64,000 nt of DNA, from contig CALKQT010000034.1 in NCBI GenBank assembly GCA_937990735.1, positions 1 through 64,000 on the forward strand, in the 5' to 3' direction. The notes beneath the pieces are model-generated. The model did no database searches. It had not been told where the DNA came from and saw only the letters and a program-made list of their open reading frames with translations. Both the position numbers and the translations under genes were made by a program. The stretch is from an uncultured Campylobacter sp. (lineage in GTDB: Bacteria; Campylobacterota; Campylobacteria; Campylobacterales; Campylobacteraceae). Shown one piece after another: positions 25,190 through 34,622 of this stretch (position 1 is the stretch's first letter; every line of letters starts with the position of its first letter).

Positions 25190-26119
25190 TTAGCCTACCA
25201 GCGCCTTTAGCTGCTCGGCGTTTAGCCCATCCACCAAAATATAGCTCGTATCGATGAAGCGGTAGTTTTGCTTCGGCAGGCGCGCGATAAAATCGTCGTA
25301 TTCCAGCTCGGCGATTGCATGGTAGTTATCGGCGTCGTTTTCGTCGCCCTCGATGCCTATGAGTGCGATCTGCCAGCGCGCGACGTCGTTATTTTTCAGC
25401 ATCTCCGTGTTTTGCCATTCCACAAACGGTTTGTAAGGCAGGATAGTAGGTAGGTCTTGCGTGAGCGCGTATGAGCCCATTATCGTGCCGTCATCTCCAT
25501 TTCGATAAAACCTCTGGCGCGCGCTGTAAGCGTCGAGATACTGCACCTCGGTTAGCCGCTTGCTAAACTCGGCAGAGGGGTTGTATGAGGCTAAAATTTC
25601 ATCCATCATCGCGCGGTTTATCGCAAAAGGCCTCTCTACTCCGTAGCAAAAATTTACCTCCGTATCGCCACTTAAGTGCTGATCTATCGAATGCAGTCCC
25701 GCCGATATATCGCGCTCGTAGTCGAATTCCTCTATCCTGTCGTGGGTGTAAATTTCGCCGTTTTCATCCGCGATCTCGCCCCCCAGCTGCTTAGATAGCG
25801 CCTGTAGATATGAGATTGCCAAAACCCAATCAAATACCGTCGCTGGCGTATTTATGCGCACGGCGTAGCTTTGCTGCTCCTCGTCATATCTTAGCTCCAT
25901 CCCGCGCCCGCTCTTGCCTCGCACGCCCAAGATCAAGCACTCCTGCTCGCTCAAAGGCGATTTTAAAAACGCCCTCTCGTCAAAGTCCTCGGCGCTCTCG
26001 TCTATGCCAAATACCGATAGATCGGGTAGGAGCTCCAATGCCTTGCCTACGCTCATGGCGTCCGAATAGCCCATAAATAGCGGGCGCTTTTTGTTTTTGA
26101 CGCGGAATTCTACGCTCAT
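25190..26119 (-). CDS. Hypothetical cytoplasmic protein, possibly DUF4299-like
   Basis: A 309-residue protein starting MSVEFRVKNKKRPLFMGYS at ATG 26119, directly after CAAAGGAGAAAACG. An upstream in-frame ATG lacks a Shine-Dalgarno and adds a basic, unlikely extension. It is acidic and soluble with no membrane segment. The N-terminal block and the later FDWVLAISYLQALSKQLGG region suggest a two-domain architecture. I have a weak impression of DUF4299, a family of unknown function, but no motif proves it. It lies apart from neighbours by AAATTT-rich gaps. Confidence 0.65.
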   Translation of the reverse strand: MSVEFRVKNKKRPLFMGYSDAMSVGKALELLPDLSVFGIDESAEDFDERAFLKSPLSEQECLILGVRGKSGRGMELRYDEEQQSYAVRINTPATVFDWVLAISYLQALSKQLGGEIADENGEIYTHDRIEEFDYERDISAGLHSIDQHLSGDTEVNFCYGVERPFAINRAMMDEILASYNPSAEFSKRLTEVQYLDAYSARQRFYRNGDDGTIMGSYALTQDLPTILPYKPFVEWQNTEMLKNNDVARWQIALIGIEGDENDADNYHAIAELEYDDFIARLPKQNYRFIDTSYILVDGLNAEQLKALVG

Positions 26120-26280
26120 CGTTTTCTCCTTTGTTAAATTGGCAAAATTATAGCGAAATTTTACCCGCCGCAGCGGGCTAAATTTGTAGCGCAAGGAGTT
26201 GCAAAAAGTAAGCTTAAAGCTTTTTGGAAGTAGAATTTAAGTGGGTCACACAGGCGGTAAATTTAATCAAAGGAGCGAAA

Positions 26281-26919
26281 ATGACGAAAGATCAATGCTG
26301 CGTCCTAAAGCATTTGACGGCGGGCGAGACGGGCGGTTTTGGGAAAACGGGCGAGATGAATGACGGGGAGTTTTTGAACGCGCTTACCGGAAAAGGGCTT
26401 GTTTGGATGCTTGACTGGGTCGGCGAGGACGAGACGGGAGAGCTGGGTAAATTTATCAGCTCTAGGCTTGATGCGCTGCAAAGTGGCGTGGCTCTAGAGT
26501 GCGATAAAATTTACGCAAGGCTCGAAAAAGAAGCAAAAAAAGAGGGTTTCGAGCGCGGCGATGCGAGCCTATTTTTGATGAACGAGTTTCAAAAGGCGCT
26601 GAAAAAGAGCGATTTTAGGCTCTTTACTTTGGACCTTCATAGCGACGCTTATTATCTGCTCGTCGCGCACAAGGACGCCGAGAAAGATTTTAAAAAGCTA
26701 GGCAAGCGCGAGGAGCTATTTTGGGATATCGCGCCGTGGGGCAAGCGCCGCAAAAGGCAGATCCTTTACGTCATAAACTGCGAGTGCGGCGAGATGTCTG
26801 CGTGGCAGCTGGATGCGGACGAGCCGTCGCCAAGAGACGAGGTTTGCGAGGTCTGCGGGCGGGTGCTTTTTGACGCAGACGGCAATGCGATGCAGCCTTT
26901 GGAGAAGGAATTTATCTGA
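26281..26919 (+). CDS. Hypothetical protein with C-terminal Cys-pair motif
   Basis: A 212-residue soluble protein starting MTKDQCCVLKHLT at the ATG after AAAGGAGCGAAA. The longer frame upstream is not supported by a Shine-Dalgarno. The C-terminus carries CECGEM and, 28 residues later, CEVCG, a layout that could bind zinc. The middle (SDAYYLLVAHKDAEKDF) looks like a small alpha/beta domain. The family is not recognised. It is divergent from the minus-strand hypothetical gene, with about 160 bases between starts. Confidence 0.6.
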   Translation: MTKDQCCVLKHLTAGETGGFGKTGEMNDGEFLNALTGKGLVWMLDWVGEDETGELGKFISSRLDALQSGVALECDKIYARLEKEAKKEGFERGDASLFLMNEFQKALKKSDFRLFTLDLHSDAYYLLVAHKDAEKDFKKLGKREELFWDIAPWGKRRKRQILYVINCECGEMSAWQLDADEPSPRDEVCEVCGRVLFDADGNAMQPLEKEFI

Positions 26920-27607
26920 TCTTTTTACTTATCGCGGCTTTGCGTGCGAAGTTTCGGCTAGATGAAAAGTTAAATTTTATTGCGCAGCTCAGCAGGATTT
27001 GGCGCACAGGTTTGGTTTGCAGCTCGGCGGCGAAACGTAGTTTAAATTTAAGGCTTGCCGGGCGGCGGAATATGTTTTCATACGGCTCGCTTTGGTAGTA
27101 AAATACGCTTCGGCGCGGCTAGTTTTGCTTTGCTGTTTGCGTGAGCGGTAAAATTCGCGGCTTGCATTTGTATCTCGCAAGACCGCAGCGCAGGACGCAC
27201 TCTTTTAGCGCTTACGTTCCGCTTTTATGTTCTTGCCTCTCAAGTTCGCAGTCACAGACGTATCCGTTCAATGCTGCGCTAAATTTTGATTTTAATGGTT
27301 ATGGACGCCAAGCCTGCTCCACCAAAAATCAAAATTTAGCTCTGCCTGCGATCACTAATTTTATAATCCTGTAAATTTAAAATTTTAAGCGTAAAATTTT
27401 GAACTAAAATCTCTAAATTTTAAATGCGATACGAGCTTACTGGCTCGCTTGTTATAAGGTTCGTAAACTCCGCCGCCGCATAAGCGACGAATTTATTCGA
27501 TAAAAATAAGACAAAATTTTAGCTAGAGCGCTCGAAAAGAATTCCGATGTTAGCACGCCCTTAAACGCGCTGTGTTTGAAATCCGAAACCGACGAGGTGC
27601 GGCGAGG
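26920..27607. other. Gene-free spacer of 688 bases
   Basis: No convincing ORF, RNA or promoter. Open frames in it have random composition and no Shine-Dalgarno. AAATTT/AAATTTT words recur, especially at 27360-27430. Nothing else could be recognised; it may be a decayed gene. Confidence 0.4.
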
Positions 27608-28585
27608 CTAGCCGCGAGCTTTGGCGATGCACGCCTCAATCGCCGCCATCACCGCTGCGCGAAACCCCGCAGCCTCCAGTGCCGCCAGCCCCTCAATCGT
27701 CGTGCCTGCAGGCGAGCAGACCGCGTCTTTAAGCTCCGATGGGCGCTTGCCTCTTTGTAGCAGGCGCGCCGTGCCCTCTACTGCCGCCGCTACCGCGTCG
27801 TAGCACAGCGCTCGCGGCAGTCCGCCCCGTACGCCCGCGTCTGCCGCCGCCTCGATAAAGGTGCACATATACGCAGGTAAGCTGCCAGCAATCCCCGTAA
27901 ATGCGGCAAAACCAGCCTCGTCTATCTCGTAGAATTTGCCGATTTTGGCGGCTAGCGCTCGCACGATCTCCCGACTGGCCTCATCAAAATACTCGCCGTA
28001 GCACAGCGCCGTAGCTGACGCGCCGATACCCGCAGCGACGTTTGGCATCGCGCGGGCTACAAAAACGTCCGCACCTACGATATTTTGGGCGCACTCCAGC
28101 TTGAAATTCGGCGCCAAAAGAAGCAGGATTTTGCCCGCAAGCTCAGGCGCGATCAGGCGCAAAATCCCCTCGTAGCTGGCGGGCTTGGTCGCGAGCACGA
28201 TAATATCCGCTTCGTGCGCCAGCTGCGTCTCGCCTTGCAAAATTTGCACGCCGTAGCGCTTGCGTAAGGTTTCGTTTTTGCTTCTAGCATAAGCTAGGAC
28301 TTGAAGCTTCGTATCGGAGCTGGACTGTGCGTAAGAGGAATTTTGCCCGTCGCTAGCGGAATTTTGCATATCGGGCTCGGAATTCCGCTCGCAAGCGGTA
28401 AAATTTTGAGTATCGGGCATAAAATTCCGCCCGTCGTGCGCGCAATTCTCTCCGCTCGCTGCGCAATTTTCCTTATCCTCTGTAAAATTTTCTCTGCTCG
28501 CCGTGCAATTTTGCCCGCCAGCTTTGCAAAGTGCGGCGATCATCGCCTCGCCCATATTTCCGCCGCCGATAAATCCCACTTTCAT
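27608..28585 (-). CDS. proC: Pyrroline-5-carboxylate reductase with 7-residue-repeat insert
   Basis: This enzyme reduces pyrroline-5-carboxylate to proline with NAD(P)H. The Rossmann motif VGFIGGGNMGEAM starts at residue 3, and the C-terminal dimer domain has the conserved DAVCSPAGTTIEGL. At 325 residues it exceeds the usual 265-275. Residues about 24-92 are an insert in which Asn occurs exactly every seventh residue at 26, 33, 40, 47, 54, 61, 68, 75 and 82, followed by Cys, Phe or Ser. The start is ATG 28585 after AAAGGAGCGAAA. A longer frame upstream is rejected. The insert separates the glycine-rich loop from the next strand, where it could loop out. Divergent from ilvC. Confidence 0.92.
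   Translation of the reverse strand: MKVGFIGGGNMGEAMIAALCKAGGQNCTASRENFTEDKENCAASGENCAHDGRNFMPDTQNFTACERNSEPDMQNSASDGQNSSYAQSSSDTKLQVLAYARSKNETLRKRYGVQILQGETQLAHEADIIVLATKPASYEGILRLIAPELAGKILLLLAPNFKLECAQNIVGADVFVARAMPNVAAGIGASATALCYGEYFDEASREIVRALAAKIGKFYEIDEAGFAAFTGIAGSLPAYMCTFIEAAADAGVRGGLPRALCYDAVAAAVEGTARLLQRGKRPSELKDAVCSPAGTTIEGLAALEAAGFRAAVMAAIEACIAKARG
28310..28516 (-). repeat. 21-bp period tandem array in frame inside proC
   Basis: About nine degenerate units of 21 bases. Each begins with a [AG]AAATT core (AAAATTGC, AAAATTTTA, GGAATTCC, AAAATTCC) followed by a variable GC-richer spacer. Because 21 is a multiple of 3, each core is read as Asn-[Cys/Phe/Ser]. The period is exact at the protein level although spacer sequence has diverged. 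Confidence 0.75.
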
Positions 28586-28686
28586 TTTCGCTCCTTTTAA
28601 AGCTAAATTATGCCTCAATGATAGCTCAAAATTTCTTTATCCGCCCTTGCGGCGCGCGGTTTATCTACGTAAAAGCAAATTTTAGC

Positions 28687-28692
28687 TACAAT
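28687..28692 (+). promoter_or_regulatory. -10 box of ilvC
   Basis: TACAAT in the context AATTTTAGCTACAATCTCGCC, 31 bases before the ilvC ATG. Shine-Dalgarno AAAGGA lies at 28711-28716. No leader peptide or attenuator is evident. Confidence 0.5.
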
Positions 28693-28722
28693 CTCGCCTA
28701 AATTTTTAAAAAAGGATGCGTT

Positions 28723-29745
28723 ATGGCAATAAACGTTTTTTACGACAAAGATTGCGATTTGGGTTTGATTAAGGCTAAAAAGGTCGCTATGATCGGCTTT
28801 GGCTCGCAAGGGCACGCTCACGCCGAAAATTTGCGCGATAGCGGCGTAGAAGTCATCGTGGGTCTTAAAAAGGGCGGCGCGAGCTGGAGCAAGGCCGAGG
28901 CAAAGGGCTTTAAAGTAATGAGCGTCGGCGAAGCTACGAAGGCAGCTGATCTTGTAATGATCCTAACGCCAGATGAGTTTCAAGGCGACATTTTCAAAGC
29001 GGAGATCGAGCCGAATTTAAGCGAGGGCAACGCGATCGCGTTTGCGCACGGCTTTAATATCCACTTCGGACAGATCGTCCCCCCAAAGGGCATCGATTGC
29101 ATTATGATCGCTCCGAAAGCCCCGGGCCACACCGTCCGCAACGAGTTCGTAAGCGGCGGCGGCGTACCGATGCTGATCGCCGTTTCGCAAAACGAAAGCG
29201 GCAGAGCCAAAGAGCTTGCTCTAAGCTACGCAAGTGCGATCGGCGGCGGCCGTACCGGCATCATCGAAACGACTTTTAAAGCAGAGACCGAGACCGATCT
29301 TTTCGGCGAGCAGGCTGTACTTTGCGGCGGACTTTGCGCGCTCATTAACGCAGGCTTTGAGACCCTCGTCGAGGCGGGATATGAGCCCGAGATGGCGTAT
29401 TTTGAGTGCCAGCATGAGATGAAGCTGATCGTGGATCTCATCTATCAAGGCGGTATGGCAGATATGCGCTACTCGATCTCAAACACCGCAGAATACGGCG
29501 ATTACGTAAGCGGCAACCGCGTCGTAAACGAAAGCAGCAAAGCGGCGATGAAAGAGGTGCTAAAAGAGATCCAAAACGGCAAATTTGCAAAAGACTTCAT
29601 CCTCGAGCGCAAAGCTGGCTACGTGCGAATGAACGCCGAGCGCAATATCACGGCAAACAGCTTGCTTAGCAAAACCGGCGATAAGCTTCGCGCGATGATG
29701 CCGTGGATTGCCAAAGGTAAGCTCATAAACAAAGATAAAAACTGA
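28723..29745 (+). CDS. ilvC: Ketol-acid reductoisomerase
   Basis: A 340-residue class I enzyme of valine/isoleucine synthesis, NADPH- and Mg-dependent. The Rossmann motif GFGSQGHAHAENLRDSG, the APKAPGHTVRNEF block and the metal-binding acidic residues in the knotted domain (ETDLFGEQ, FECQHEMKLIVDL) are visible. Length is normal and there is no insert. It heads a run with the deacetylase-like gene, dprA and ruvX; the same order occurs in C. jejuni. Confidence 0.97.
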   Translation: MAINVFYDKDCDLGLIKAKKVAMIGFGSQGHAHAENLRDSGVEVIVGLKKGGASWSKAEAKGFKVMSVGEATKAADLVMILTPDEFQGDIFKAEIEPNLSEGNAIAFAHGFNIHFGQIVPPKGIDCIMIAPKAPGHTVRNEFVSGGGVPMLIAVSQNESGRAKELALSYASAIGGGRTGIIETTFKAETETDLFGEQAVLCGGLCALINAGFETLVEAGYEPEMAYFECQHEMKLIVDLIYQGGMADMRYSISNTAEYGDYVSGNRVVNESSKAAMKEVLKEIQNGKFAKDFILERKAGYVRMNAERNITANSLLSKTGDKLRAMMPWIAKGKLINKDKN

Positions 29746-29758
29746 TTTCGGCTGAGCT

Positions 29759-30949
29759 TTGGCTAATACAAATCCACGCGGGCGCCGTAAAAAGCGCCAG
29801 ATCAACTACGCAACGATCGCCTTTGTCGTAATCTTATGCTTTTTAAGCGGTGCGGTTACCTACGCGGTTTTGGATCTCGTATTTTCGGGCAATAAAGCCG
29901 CGTTGCAGCAAAGCTCGCGCAAACAAACTCCCGAGAGCCCTTCCGATTCTCGCGGTAAAAAGCCGCGTTTAAGCGCTGCACAGAAGGAAACTCTGATTCA
30001 AAAGGAGCTTGATAAGATCGCCGAGCAAAACGTAACCGCGCCTAAGATGAGCATCGAGCCCGCACGGCAGAATTCCGCAGGACAAAATTCTTCAAACGGC
30101 GATTCGCAAAATTCCGTAAATTCTATCGCTTCCTCAAATTCCGTCGCCGTAAATTCGGCAGGCGGCGGATCGGACGTAAATTTTACCGCGGCAAATTCCG
30201 CTTCAGAAAATTCCATAAATTCTACCGCGCAAAGCCACGCTTCTAGCGGCGCGGACGATCTTTCTAAATCGCCGCGCAAGGCTTTGCCCGCAGGCTCTCG
30301 CGCAAAGCTAGCGATCATCATCGACGACGTAGGTACCGGCGAGCAGGCGCAAAAGATTGCCGCGCTGCCCGTGCGAGTGACGCCATCCATCTTCCCGCCC
30401 GAGTATCAGCGCAAGGACACGCGCTCGCTCGCTCGCGGCTTTGAGCATTACGCGATCCACCTGCCGATGGAGGCGAGCTCTGCCAAAAATAATTCCGCGA
30501 CGCTGCGAGCTTCGGATAATTATGAAAAGCTGCAAGGCGTCATAGCGAAGCTACGCGCGGACTTTCCGAACGCTAAATTTATAAACAACCACACCGGTTC
30601 TAAATTTACCGCCGACGAGCGCGCGATGCAAAACCTACTGCGCGCGATGAACGAGCATGGATTTTTATTTATCGACTCGCGCACGAGCCCCGCTACCAAG
30701 GCTAAGGCGGCGATGAATGAGCTTGGCATGCGATACGTGCATCGCGATGTATTTTTGGATAATCAAAACAGCGTCGCCGCGGTGCGCAAAAAGCTGCGCG
30801 AAGCCGTCGCGCTTGCTAAAAAGCAGGGTTACGCCATCGCTATCGGCCATCCCAAAAGCTCCACTCTGCGCGCGCTTGCAAACAGCGCCGACATCCTAGG
30901 CGAGGTCGATTTAGTGTATTTGGACGAAATTTATGAGTACTACGAGTGA
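29759..30949 (+). CDS. Divergent polysaccharide deacetylase family protein (YibQ/DUF610)
   Basis: A 396-residue protein. Basic N-terminus (PRGRRKKRQ), one membrane helix at about residues 20-43, a long low-complexity linker (about 45-180) rich in Asn-Ser pairs, then the deacetylase-like domain. That domain starts at LAIIIDDVGTGEQAQ and includes HLPMEA, NNHTGSKFT and the end AIAIGHPKSSTL. It is anchored in the inner membrane with the domain in the periplasm. A role in envelope sugar modification is inferred from the fold. The start is TTG 13 bases after ilvC. The 3' end overlaps dprA by 17 bases. The linker shows the same AATTCC words as the inserts elsewhere. Confidence 0.85.
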   Translation: MANTNPRGRRKKRQINYATIAFVVILCFLSGAVTYAVLDLVFSGNKAALQQSSRKQTPESPSDSRGKKPRLSAAQKETLIQKELDKIAEQNVTAPKMSIEPARQNSAGQNSSNGDSQNSVNSIASSNSVAVNSAGGGSDVNFTAANSASENSINSTAQSHASSGADDLSKSPRKALPAGSRAKLAIIIDDVGTGEQAQKIAALPVRVTPSIFPPEYQRKDTRSLARGFEHYAIHLPMEASSAKNNSATLRASDNYEKLQGVIAKLRADFPNAKFINNHTGSKFTADERAMQNLLRAMNEHGFLFIDSRTSPATKAKAAMNELGMRYVHRDVFLDNQNSVAAVRKKLREAVALAKKQGYAIAIGHPKSSTLRALANSADILGEVDLVYLDEIYEYYE

Positions 30950-31721
30950 GCTCGGTTTTAAAATTCAAAGCCTAGCAAGGCTCGGTGCGAGCGAGCCCGC
31001 GCAGCTGTATTTTAGGGGCGAGCCGGCGCTACTGCAAAAGCGCCGCATCTCGATCGTGGGCTCGCGCAAGATGAGCGTTTATAGTAAAAATTTGATCCTG
31101 CGCCTTGCGCGCGCTTTGAGCGATGCGGACTTTTGCGTCGTAAGCGGCGCGGCGATCGGCTGCGACATAGCCGCGCACGAAGGGGCGTTTCCAAACACGA
31201 TTGCGGTTTTTGGAAACGGTCTTGATCAAATTTATCCCGCGCAAAACGCCACCATGATCGGCAAAATTTATGAGCGTAGCCTCGCGCTTAGCGAGTATGA
31301 GGACGGCGTGAGCGCGCGCGGATTTCAGTTTTTGCAGCGCAACCGCATCGTCGTGGCGCTGTCCGAAGCTCTGATTATCGCTCAAGCCGAGCCTCGCAGC
31401 GGCTCGCTGCAAAGCGCGCGCCTGGCTCGTGAGATGGGCGTGCCCGTGTACGTGCTGCCGCACCGAATGGACGAGAGCGCGGGCACGAATGATCTGCTCG
31501 CAAAATCTCAGGCGCGACTGATTGCGGATTTTGGCGAATTTGTCGCCTCTTTGGCTCCGCAGACGCCGCAAAACACTGAGCGCGCACGGGATGAGGTGAT
31601 GGAATTTTTAGCGCTAAATTCCGATCTGCAAGCGGCGATCGAGCGCTTCGGAGATAAAATTTACGAATACGAGCTTGAAGGCAGGATCGAAATTTTAGGC
31701 GCAAAGATAGTGGCAAAATAG
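30933..31721 (+). CDS. dprA: DNA-processing protein DprA
   Basis: A 262-residue Rossmann-fold protein that loads RecA on incoming single-stranded DNA during natural transformation. The diagnostic blocks are IVGSRKMSVYS, VSGAAIGCDIAAHEGA, TIAVFGNGLDQIYPAQN and the EPRSGSLQSARLAREMG segment. The C-terminal winged-helix part is short. It begins inside the preceding gene (17-base overlap) and is followed after about 200 bases by ruvX. Its presence suggests competence, as in other campylobacters. Confidence 0.93.
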   Translation: MSTTSELGFKIQSLARLGASEPAQLYFRGEPALLQKRRISIVGSRKMSVYSKNLILRLARALSDADFCVVSGAAIGCDIAAHEGAFPNTIAVFGNGLDQIYPAQNATMIGKIYERSLALSEYEDGVSARGFQFLQRNRIVVALSEALIIAQAEPRSGSLQSARLAREMGVPVYVLPHRMDESAGTNDLLAKSQARLIADFGEFVASLAPQTPQNTERARDEVMEFLALNSDLQAAIERFGDKIYEYELEGRIEILGAKIVAK

Positions 31722-31920
31722 CTGATGAGCGGCGTTTGCTCGCTATGACTTGTGCACCGCCGCTCGCCGGTACGGCTTGTTTGCACGGCGCGTAATCTGC
31801 GCAGTCGGTGTTTAAATTTAGAAAAAAAGCGGCTCGGTAAAATTTTACCTTCCGCAAGTAGCACTTGAGCTTAAAATAAACCCGCGCGGCTTGCCGAAGC
31901 TGAATTAAAAAGGATGAAAT

Positions 31921-32313
31921 TTGATAGTTGCGATCGATCTTGGGCTTAAACGTATCGGTGTGGCAGCGGCACCGGATGATAAGACGCCGCTTCCGTGCGA
32001 GCCGATCCTGCGCAAAAACCGCACCCAAGCCGCGCGCGAGCTAAGCGAACTGCTGCGCGAAAAGGGCGCCAGCGTGCTAGTGCTGGGCGTGCCGCGCGGC
32101 GGGGCAAGCGAAGAGGAGATGAGCAGGCGCATACGCCACTTCGCCTCGCTGCTGGATTTTGACGGCGAGATAAAATTTCAAGACGAGAGCTTTTCGAGCG
32201 CCGAAGCGGCGGAGTTTGTGAGCAAAGGCATTAAAGGCGGCGGCAAGGACGCGCGCTTTGATAGCATTGCCGCGACGATAATTTTACAGAGGTTTTTGTC
32301 GAGTAAGGGTTAG
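31921..32313 (+). CDS. ruvX: Holliday-junction resolvase-like / pre-16S rRNA nuclease YqgF
   Basis: A 130-residue RNase H-fold protein. The first catalytic Asp lies in VAIDLGLKRIGVA, the Glu block in KFQDESFSSAEA and the last Asp in DARFDSIAA. The family processes the 5' end of 16S rRNA and was first proposed as a Holliday resolvase. The start is TTG in AAAGGATGAAATTTG, the same string as the start at 269. An out-of-frame ATG lies eight bases upstream. Ends the ilvC run. Confidence 0.92.
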   Translation: MIVAIDLGLKRIGVAAAPDDKTPLPCEPILRKNRTQAARELSELLREKGASVLVLGVPRGGASEEEMSRRIRHFASLLDFDGEIKFQDESFSSAEAAEFVSKGIKGGGKDARFDSIAATIILQRFLSSKG

Positions 32314-32759
32314 GTGCGTGCGCAGCAACGTAATTTGCGCGCAGCTGCGCAAGAGAGAATTGCCACTCATCTGTTTTGCCGACCACTTAATGCTCGCAAA
32401 ATTTTATCTTGCCCGCCTAAACGGACGGATTTTATGCGCGCCGAAAGTCGGTAAAATTTCATCGTCTGCTAAAGCTCGGCAGAATTTTGATTTGCCTGTA
32501 AAGAGCCTGCGGAATTTATTTTGGCGGTAGCCGTAAATGACGCTTTAGGTAGTTAAACCGAGTGAGATTGACGGTGGTTTAAGCTTCAAGTAGTGAGGCT
32601 TATGTATTTTGGGATCTGCATTCGCGCGTACGGCTACTATTTAAGTTCTCGCAAAGCCTATTTAGGCGCAAAGAACGTGAAGTAAAAATCGCAAAAAGGC
32701 GCGGAGGTATCATAAAATAGGGCGCAAATTTTGCGATAAATTTCATTTAGGGAGCGGTT
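32314..32759. other. Spacer of 446 bases
   Basis: No convincing gene. One 70-codon frame is rich in Arg/Leu/Cys and lacks a Shine-Dalgarno. The last 20 bases contain GGGAGCGG before the EthD-like gene. Nothing else was recognised. Confidence 0.35.
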
Positions 32760-33140
32760 ATGTTTAAGATCACGATGTTGGTAAAAAAAGCGCCGGGTAT
32801 CACGCAGCAGGAGTTTGTGGCACACTGGGCGGCGCATTCACAAAAGGTTTTGGCTAATCAAAAGGCACTAAATATCGTCCGCTATGCAAAAACTATGCCC
32901 GTCTTTCCAGAGGGACAGAGCACCAGGCGCGAGACGGCGGCGTTTAGCTACGATGCGATGGGCGAGCTGTGGTATGAGAGCGTGCAGGCGTTTGCGGAGG
33001 CGCGAAACAGCGAGGCGGCGCGAGTGGTGCTAGCTGAGCTGATGGCGGATGAGGCGAGGTTTTGTGATATGAAAAACTCGGTAATGTGGTTCGGCGAGGA
33101 GGAGGAGGCTGCGATAGAGTTCGGCTCCAAAGAAGCGTAA
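32760..33140 (+). CDS. EthD domain-containing protein
   Basis: A 126-residue single-domain protein of the dimeric alpha/beta-barrel (EthD) type. It starts MFKITMLVKKAPGITQQEF, followed by AHWAAHSQKVL, with the His residues typical of the family, and ends with the conserved VMWFGEEE region. EthD proteins appear in ether and other degradation pathways, but their catalytic role is usually unclear. No pathway partner is adjacent. Shine-Dalgarno GGGAG lies upstream of the ATG. Cytoplasmic. Confidence 0.8.
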   Translation: MFKITMLVKKAPGITQQEFVAHWAAHSQKVLANQKALNIVRYAKTMPVFPEGQSTRRETAAFSYDAMGELWYESVQAFAEARNSEAARVVLAELMADEARFCDMKNSVMWFGEEEEAAIEFGSKEA

Positions 33141-33936
33141 ATTTAAAGACCGAGAGGATAAAATTTCATGGATCGTATAAGCGGCGAAAAGCGGAAATTT
33201 ATCGCTCATGACCGATATGCTTTTTTGGCATACAGCGCGCGGAATCGCGGCAAATATAGTGCTCATGGATGATGTGTGGGTGCAGCATACACATATGAAA
33301 TTTACGTACGCTATACAGATACTGCGCGGCCTAAATTATTTTAAGACTCACCATATCTAATTGGTGCGATCTAAGAATCCTGGGTATTGAGCCAAAACGC
33401 CTAAAGACGCATTATGCTTACGATTTTAGCATAGGCAAGCCGATTTTTCTAAGATAAAATTTAAAGGCTGGCAGCGTAAAATTTTTTAAAATTTCTAAGC
33501 AGCAATGCGAAATTTTCAAAAGTTTTCTAGGGCACGGCAAGATGCTTGTCGCGGGTTTGGTATGCAACAAAATATTTTACACACTAGATTATCGCCCTGA
33601 TAAATTACCATTGCAGAGGCTGTAGGTGCTTAAGACCTCAATGATTAAATACGTTTTAGTCCTATTATAAATACTATAGCCGTGGACAGTCATATAGACG
33701 TGTGAGTAAAAATTGAGGCAAGCCAGCCATAAAAATAATCTTGCAAGTAAAATTTTAATTTGCCTTTTTAAAATTCCGCTCAAAGTTCCGTTTAAAATTT
33801 TATTCAAAAATTTTGCTTGGGATTTTGATAGGAATTTTGCAAAAATTCGCCGGAAATTTCACAGCTATTATCAAAAATTAAAATTTTATCCCTCGCTTTT
33901 TGCTATAATTATTTTTAAAATTTAAAAGGAGCAAAA
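33141..33936. other. Gene-poor spacer, possible short relic ORF
   Basis: 796 bases. A 50-codon frame at 33208-33360 starts MTDMLFWHTARGIAANIV and contains MKFTYAIQILRGL, which resembles the first helix of Rrf2-type regulators. It stops soon after and has no Shine-Dalgarno. It may be a gene remnant. The rest is AAATTT-rich; a TATAAT-like TATAATTAT lies at 33903-33911, just before the Sel1 paralogue. Confidence 0.35.
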
Positions 33937-34622
33937 ATGAAAATTTTAGCGTCGATTGCCGCACTAATCGTAGCAGCCTACTTGCTCGCGCAGATATTTT
34001 TCCCGCAAGGGGTCTCGTTTGTCGGATGCGGTGTCGGTAGGGCTAATTCGTGCGAAGACTATGGAGCATATTTGCTTGAGGAGCGAGATTATGAGGCGGC
34101 AAAAAGCCGTTTGAAAAAGCTTGTGAAGCAGGGCTGGAAAATAGCTGTGCTATCGCGGGGGATTTGTATTACGACGAGCAAAATTTATATAAAACTACAA
34201 AAGATAAGGGCAAGTCCGCGCGGTTTTATTCCAAAGCGTGCGAGCTGGGAGCTGCCAAAGCTTGCTACAACGCCGCGATAATCTCTTATAAAAATGCCGA
34301 TAAGAAAAATACGTTCGCATTTTTTGCCAAATCATGCGATTTGGGATTAGGCGAGGGCTGCTTGAACGCTGCGGTTGCTAGCTACGAAGAAAAAGACTAT
34401 CAGGGCGCTCTTAAGTTTTTCCTCAAATCTTGCGATGCCGCTTTGGCAGAGGGATGCCAAAGGGTCGGGCTAGTGTATTCAAAGAAGGAATTTGGCGAGC
34501 CGGATCTGGATAAGGCGATGATCTACTACGACAAGGCCTGCAAGCTGGGAGCTGAGTTTAGCTGCAATGTAGTAGCCGCGATGAATAAAATAAATGCAAG
34601 CGAGGCTAATGCGACTAAATAG
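33937..34622 (+). pseudogene. Frameshifted Sel1-repeat protein (paralogue of the 21.7 kb gene)
   Basis: The N-terminal frame (hydrophobic segment residues 4-22, then GCGVGRANSCEDYG) stops making sense after the A5 run at 34101-34105. Restoring one A gives AKKPFEKACEAGLENSC and continues smoothly into the second frame, YYDEQNLYKTTKDKGKSA, with four further Cys-paired Sel1 repeats to the stop. The second part alone could start at ATG 34164 but would lack the signal peptide. Whether the A5 tract is a real lesion, a slippage switch or a read error is unresolved. Shine-Dalgarno AAAGGAG lies before the first ATG. Confidence 0.75.

Noticed and set aside
25190..26194. Longer start at 26194 for the minus-strand hypothetical protein
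   Set aside because: The extra 25 residues are basic and low-quality; a strong AAAGGAGA lies just before the internal ATG at 26119.
33208..33360. 50-codon ORF resembling the first helix of an Rrf2 regulator
   Set aside because: Too short, no Shine-Dalgarno, and the similarity is limited to about a dozen residues; kept only as a possible relic.
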